The notes beneath the pieces were generated by a model. That model was not told the DNA's origin. It saw only the letters and a program-made list of their open reading frames with translations, and made no database searches. Of a stretch of 64,000 bases of DNA, positions 63,111 to 64,000 are shown in pieces (positions within the stretch are counted from its first letter, which is position 1; every line of letters starts with the position of its first letter). Where the stretch lies: NCBI GenBank assembly GCA_028023455.1, contig JAQFVV010000032.1:5116392-5180391 (forward strand), written 5' to 3'. The translations under genes and the position numbers were made by a program. Source of the DNA: Epiperipatus broadwayi. Lineage: Eukaryota; Onychophora; Udeonychophora; Euonychophora; Peripatidae.

Positions 63111-63835
63111 AGATTGAGCATAGAAGTGGCAAAGTATTAGACTTAGTTTCAGGGCTAGGTTTGATCAGTTATATGCTAGGTAACATCAGAAATTTCAAAA
63201 TAAATACCCAAACCATAGGGCCTGAATTCATACAAGTTAAGGTTTTTAAAGGCAAAAGTGGAAAGAATCCAAAAGCACACATAGAGAGCCTAAAGTGGTT
63301 GGTTTCACTTCCATAAGATCAAATCCTCAGACCAAATTACTCTTGCAGTCCACCAACTATGGGGACCCCCTAAATCATGGTGGGATCCACAGTCCAAGAA
63401 ACCCTTGATCTTTGACAATTATTGTTATGCCTGATGGGAAACTTTCTGGAGTGATGTATATCAAAACCAGATTAACCATGCCATCATGCATGAATCTCAT
63501 GGATCAAGCTTCAAGAAAATCCATTCCTAGTTCTTCCTTAGGCAGGTCTCTTGGTTCCAATCGGTAACCACTCTCACTCTCACAGATACCCAGATAATTC
63601 TCTCAATCCAATGTAACATGTCTTTGTATGTGCAATTAATGATGGTTGGATGCAGAACTAGGATTATAGAGGAAATGGTGGGCTTTCTGAATGCAGTCAA
63701 TTCCTCTCATTTTTATAAGGAACCTTCAGAAAAAAAGCTAGAAGTTGCATCTCCAGGGCTTTGTAGACCCAGAGTACAAGACCCTTGGCCATGGAAATCT
63801 GACAAGCCAGGAAATGGGAACTGAACTTAGGACAA
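63111..63835 (+). pseudogene. gag/capsid-like remnant of an LTR retroelement, broken
   Basis: A short segment with KVFKGKSGKNPKAHIESLKW (about 63,238-63,297) resembles the F-G-ENP--W---L start of the Retrotrans_gag family. A second segment in a neighbouring frame (LAVHQLWGPPKSWWD, about 63,340-63,385) resembles its L-G-A--WW motif, and a third (WETFWSDV, about 63,436-63,459) resembles the following W--F motif. The first two are separated by a stop and a one-base frameshift near 63,317, and an in-frame TGA lies before the third. Downstream, an open piece at 63,618-63,824 is unassigned. No protease or reverse transcriptase is in the window. Ty3/Gypsy-like is the best guess; a retrovirus-like or domesticated gag gene is less likely given the breaks. 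Confidence 0.5.
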
Positions 63836-64000
63836 AAAATACATAAGGAAGATAGGAACACCTTAATAGAGACATATAATGCCTGCAGTTTAAAACCCTT
63901 TGCAAATCAACTCCCAAATCCCACTTAAACAGGATAATTCTTGATTATTGGTGGACTTGCCCCTCCCCAACAATATACAATATTAACATTATTCATGTAT
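63836..64000 (+). other. end of window, probably within the same retroelement
   Basis: Composition continues like the gag-like region, with no frame or motif that I can assign. The element presumably extends beyond the window. Confidence 0.3.

Noticed and set aside
62067-63132. Serine/phenylalanine-rich minus-strand frames
   Set aside because: They are antisense shadows of the 78-bp repeat whose plus strand gives the coherent coiled-coil pattern.

Overview
This is AT-rich eukaryotic DNA, roughly three quarters A+T by eye, with no intact protein-coding gene. No open frame exceeds about 106 codons. The longer frames are microsatellite translations, pieces of repeats, or frames with no recognisable motif. 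I read it as an intergenic or very long intronic stretch of an animal nuclear genome. The animal assignment is inference. It rests on the mix of tRNA-derived SINEs, a pogo/Tigger-like DNA element, TTAA-flanked (piggyBac-type) non-autonomous elements, a possible hAT-type element and an LTR-retroelement gag remnant. I cannot name a species or phylum with confidence.

Layout. 0-10 kb is mostly featureless AT-rich DNA with a small tandem repeat, a CpG-dense islet (about 1.95-2.06 kb), two inverted copies of a diverged repeat (family F) and a possible hAT-type element. 10.3-12.4 kb is a set of three long units in alternating orientation that forms two large palindromes. 12.8-16.3 kb holds two kinds of tRNA-derived SINE and long AAT/AAC arrays flanking a possible non-LTR retroelement 3' end. 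18.9-32.7 kb is a nested transposon block. A multi-kilobase repeat (family R) lies in opposite orientations at 22.2-26.8 and 29.9-32.7 kb, and three TTAA-flanked insertions lie inside it. A third R copy at 58.0-60.8 kb preserves an empty target site. 33-35.2 kb is a degenerate tandem repeat followed by two foldbacks.

38-50 kb carries a diverged R fragment, a further foldback, three SINE copies, a pogo-like element with a SINE inserted in it, a nested palindrome at 44.6-45.5 kb and a copy of foldback family G. 55.2-56.4 kb is the largest family G locus, ending in a long TA array. 60.8-64.0 kb is less AT-rich and holds the 5' part of a decayed LTR-type retroelement. Its gag-like region has long alternating 11- and 15-residue coiled-coil repeats, then a capsid-like segment broken by a frameshift and stop codons. 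The window ends before any pol region.

The strongest observations are four. Two TTAA insertions have clear boundaries, one of them proven by an empty site. Long imperfect palindromes of several unrelated families are unusually dense. A short tRNA-derived SINE shows clear target-site duplications. The gag-like remnant has 11/15-residue periodicity. All alignments were made by eye, so percent identities are not given.
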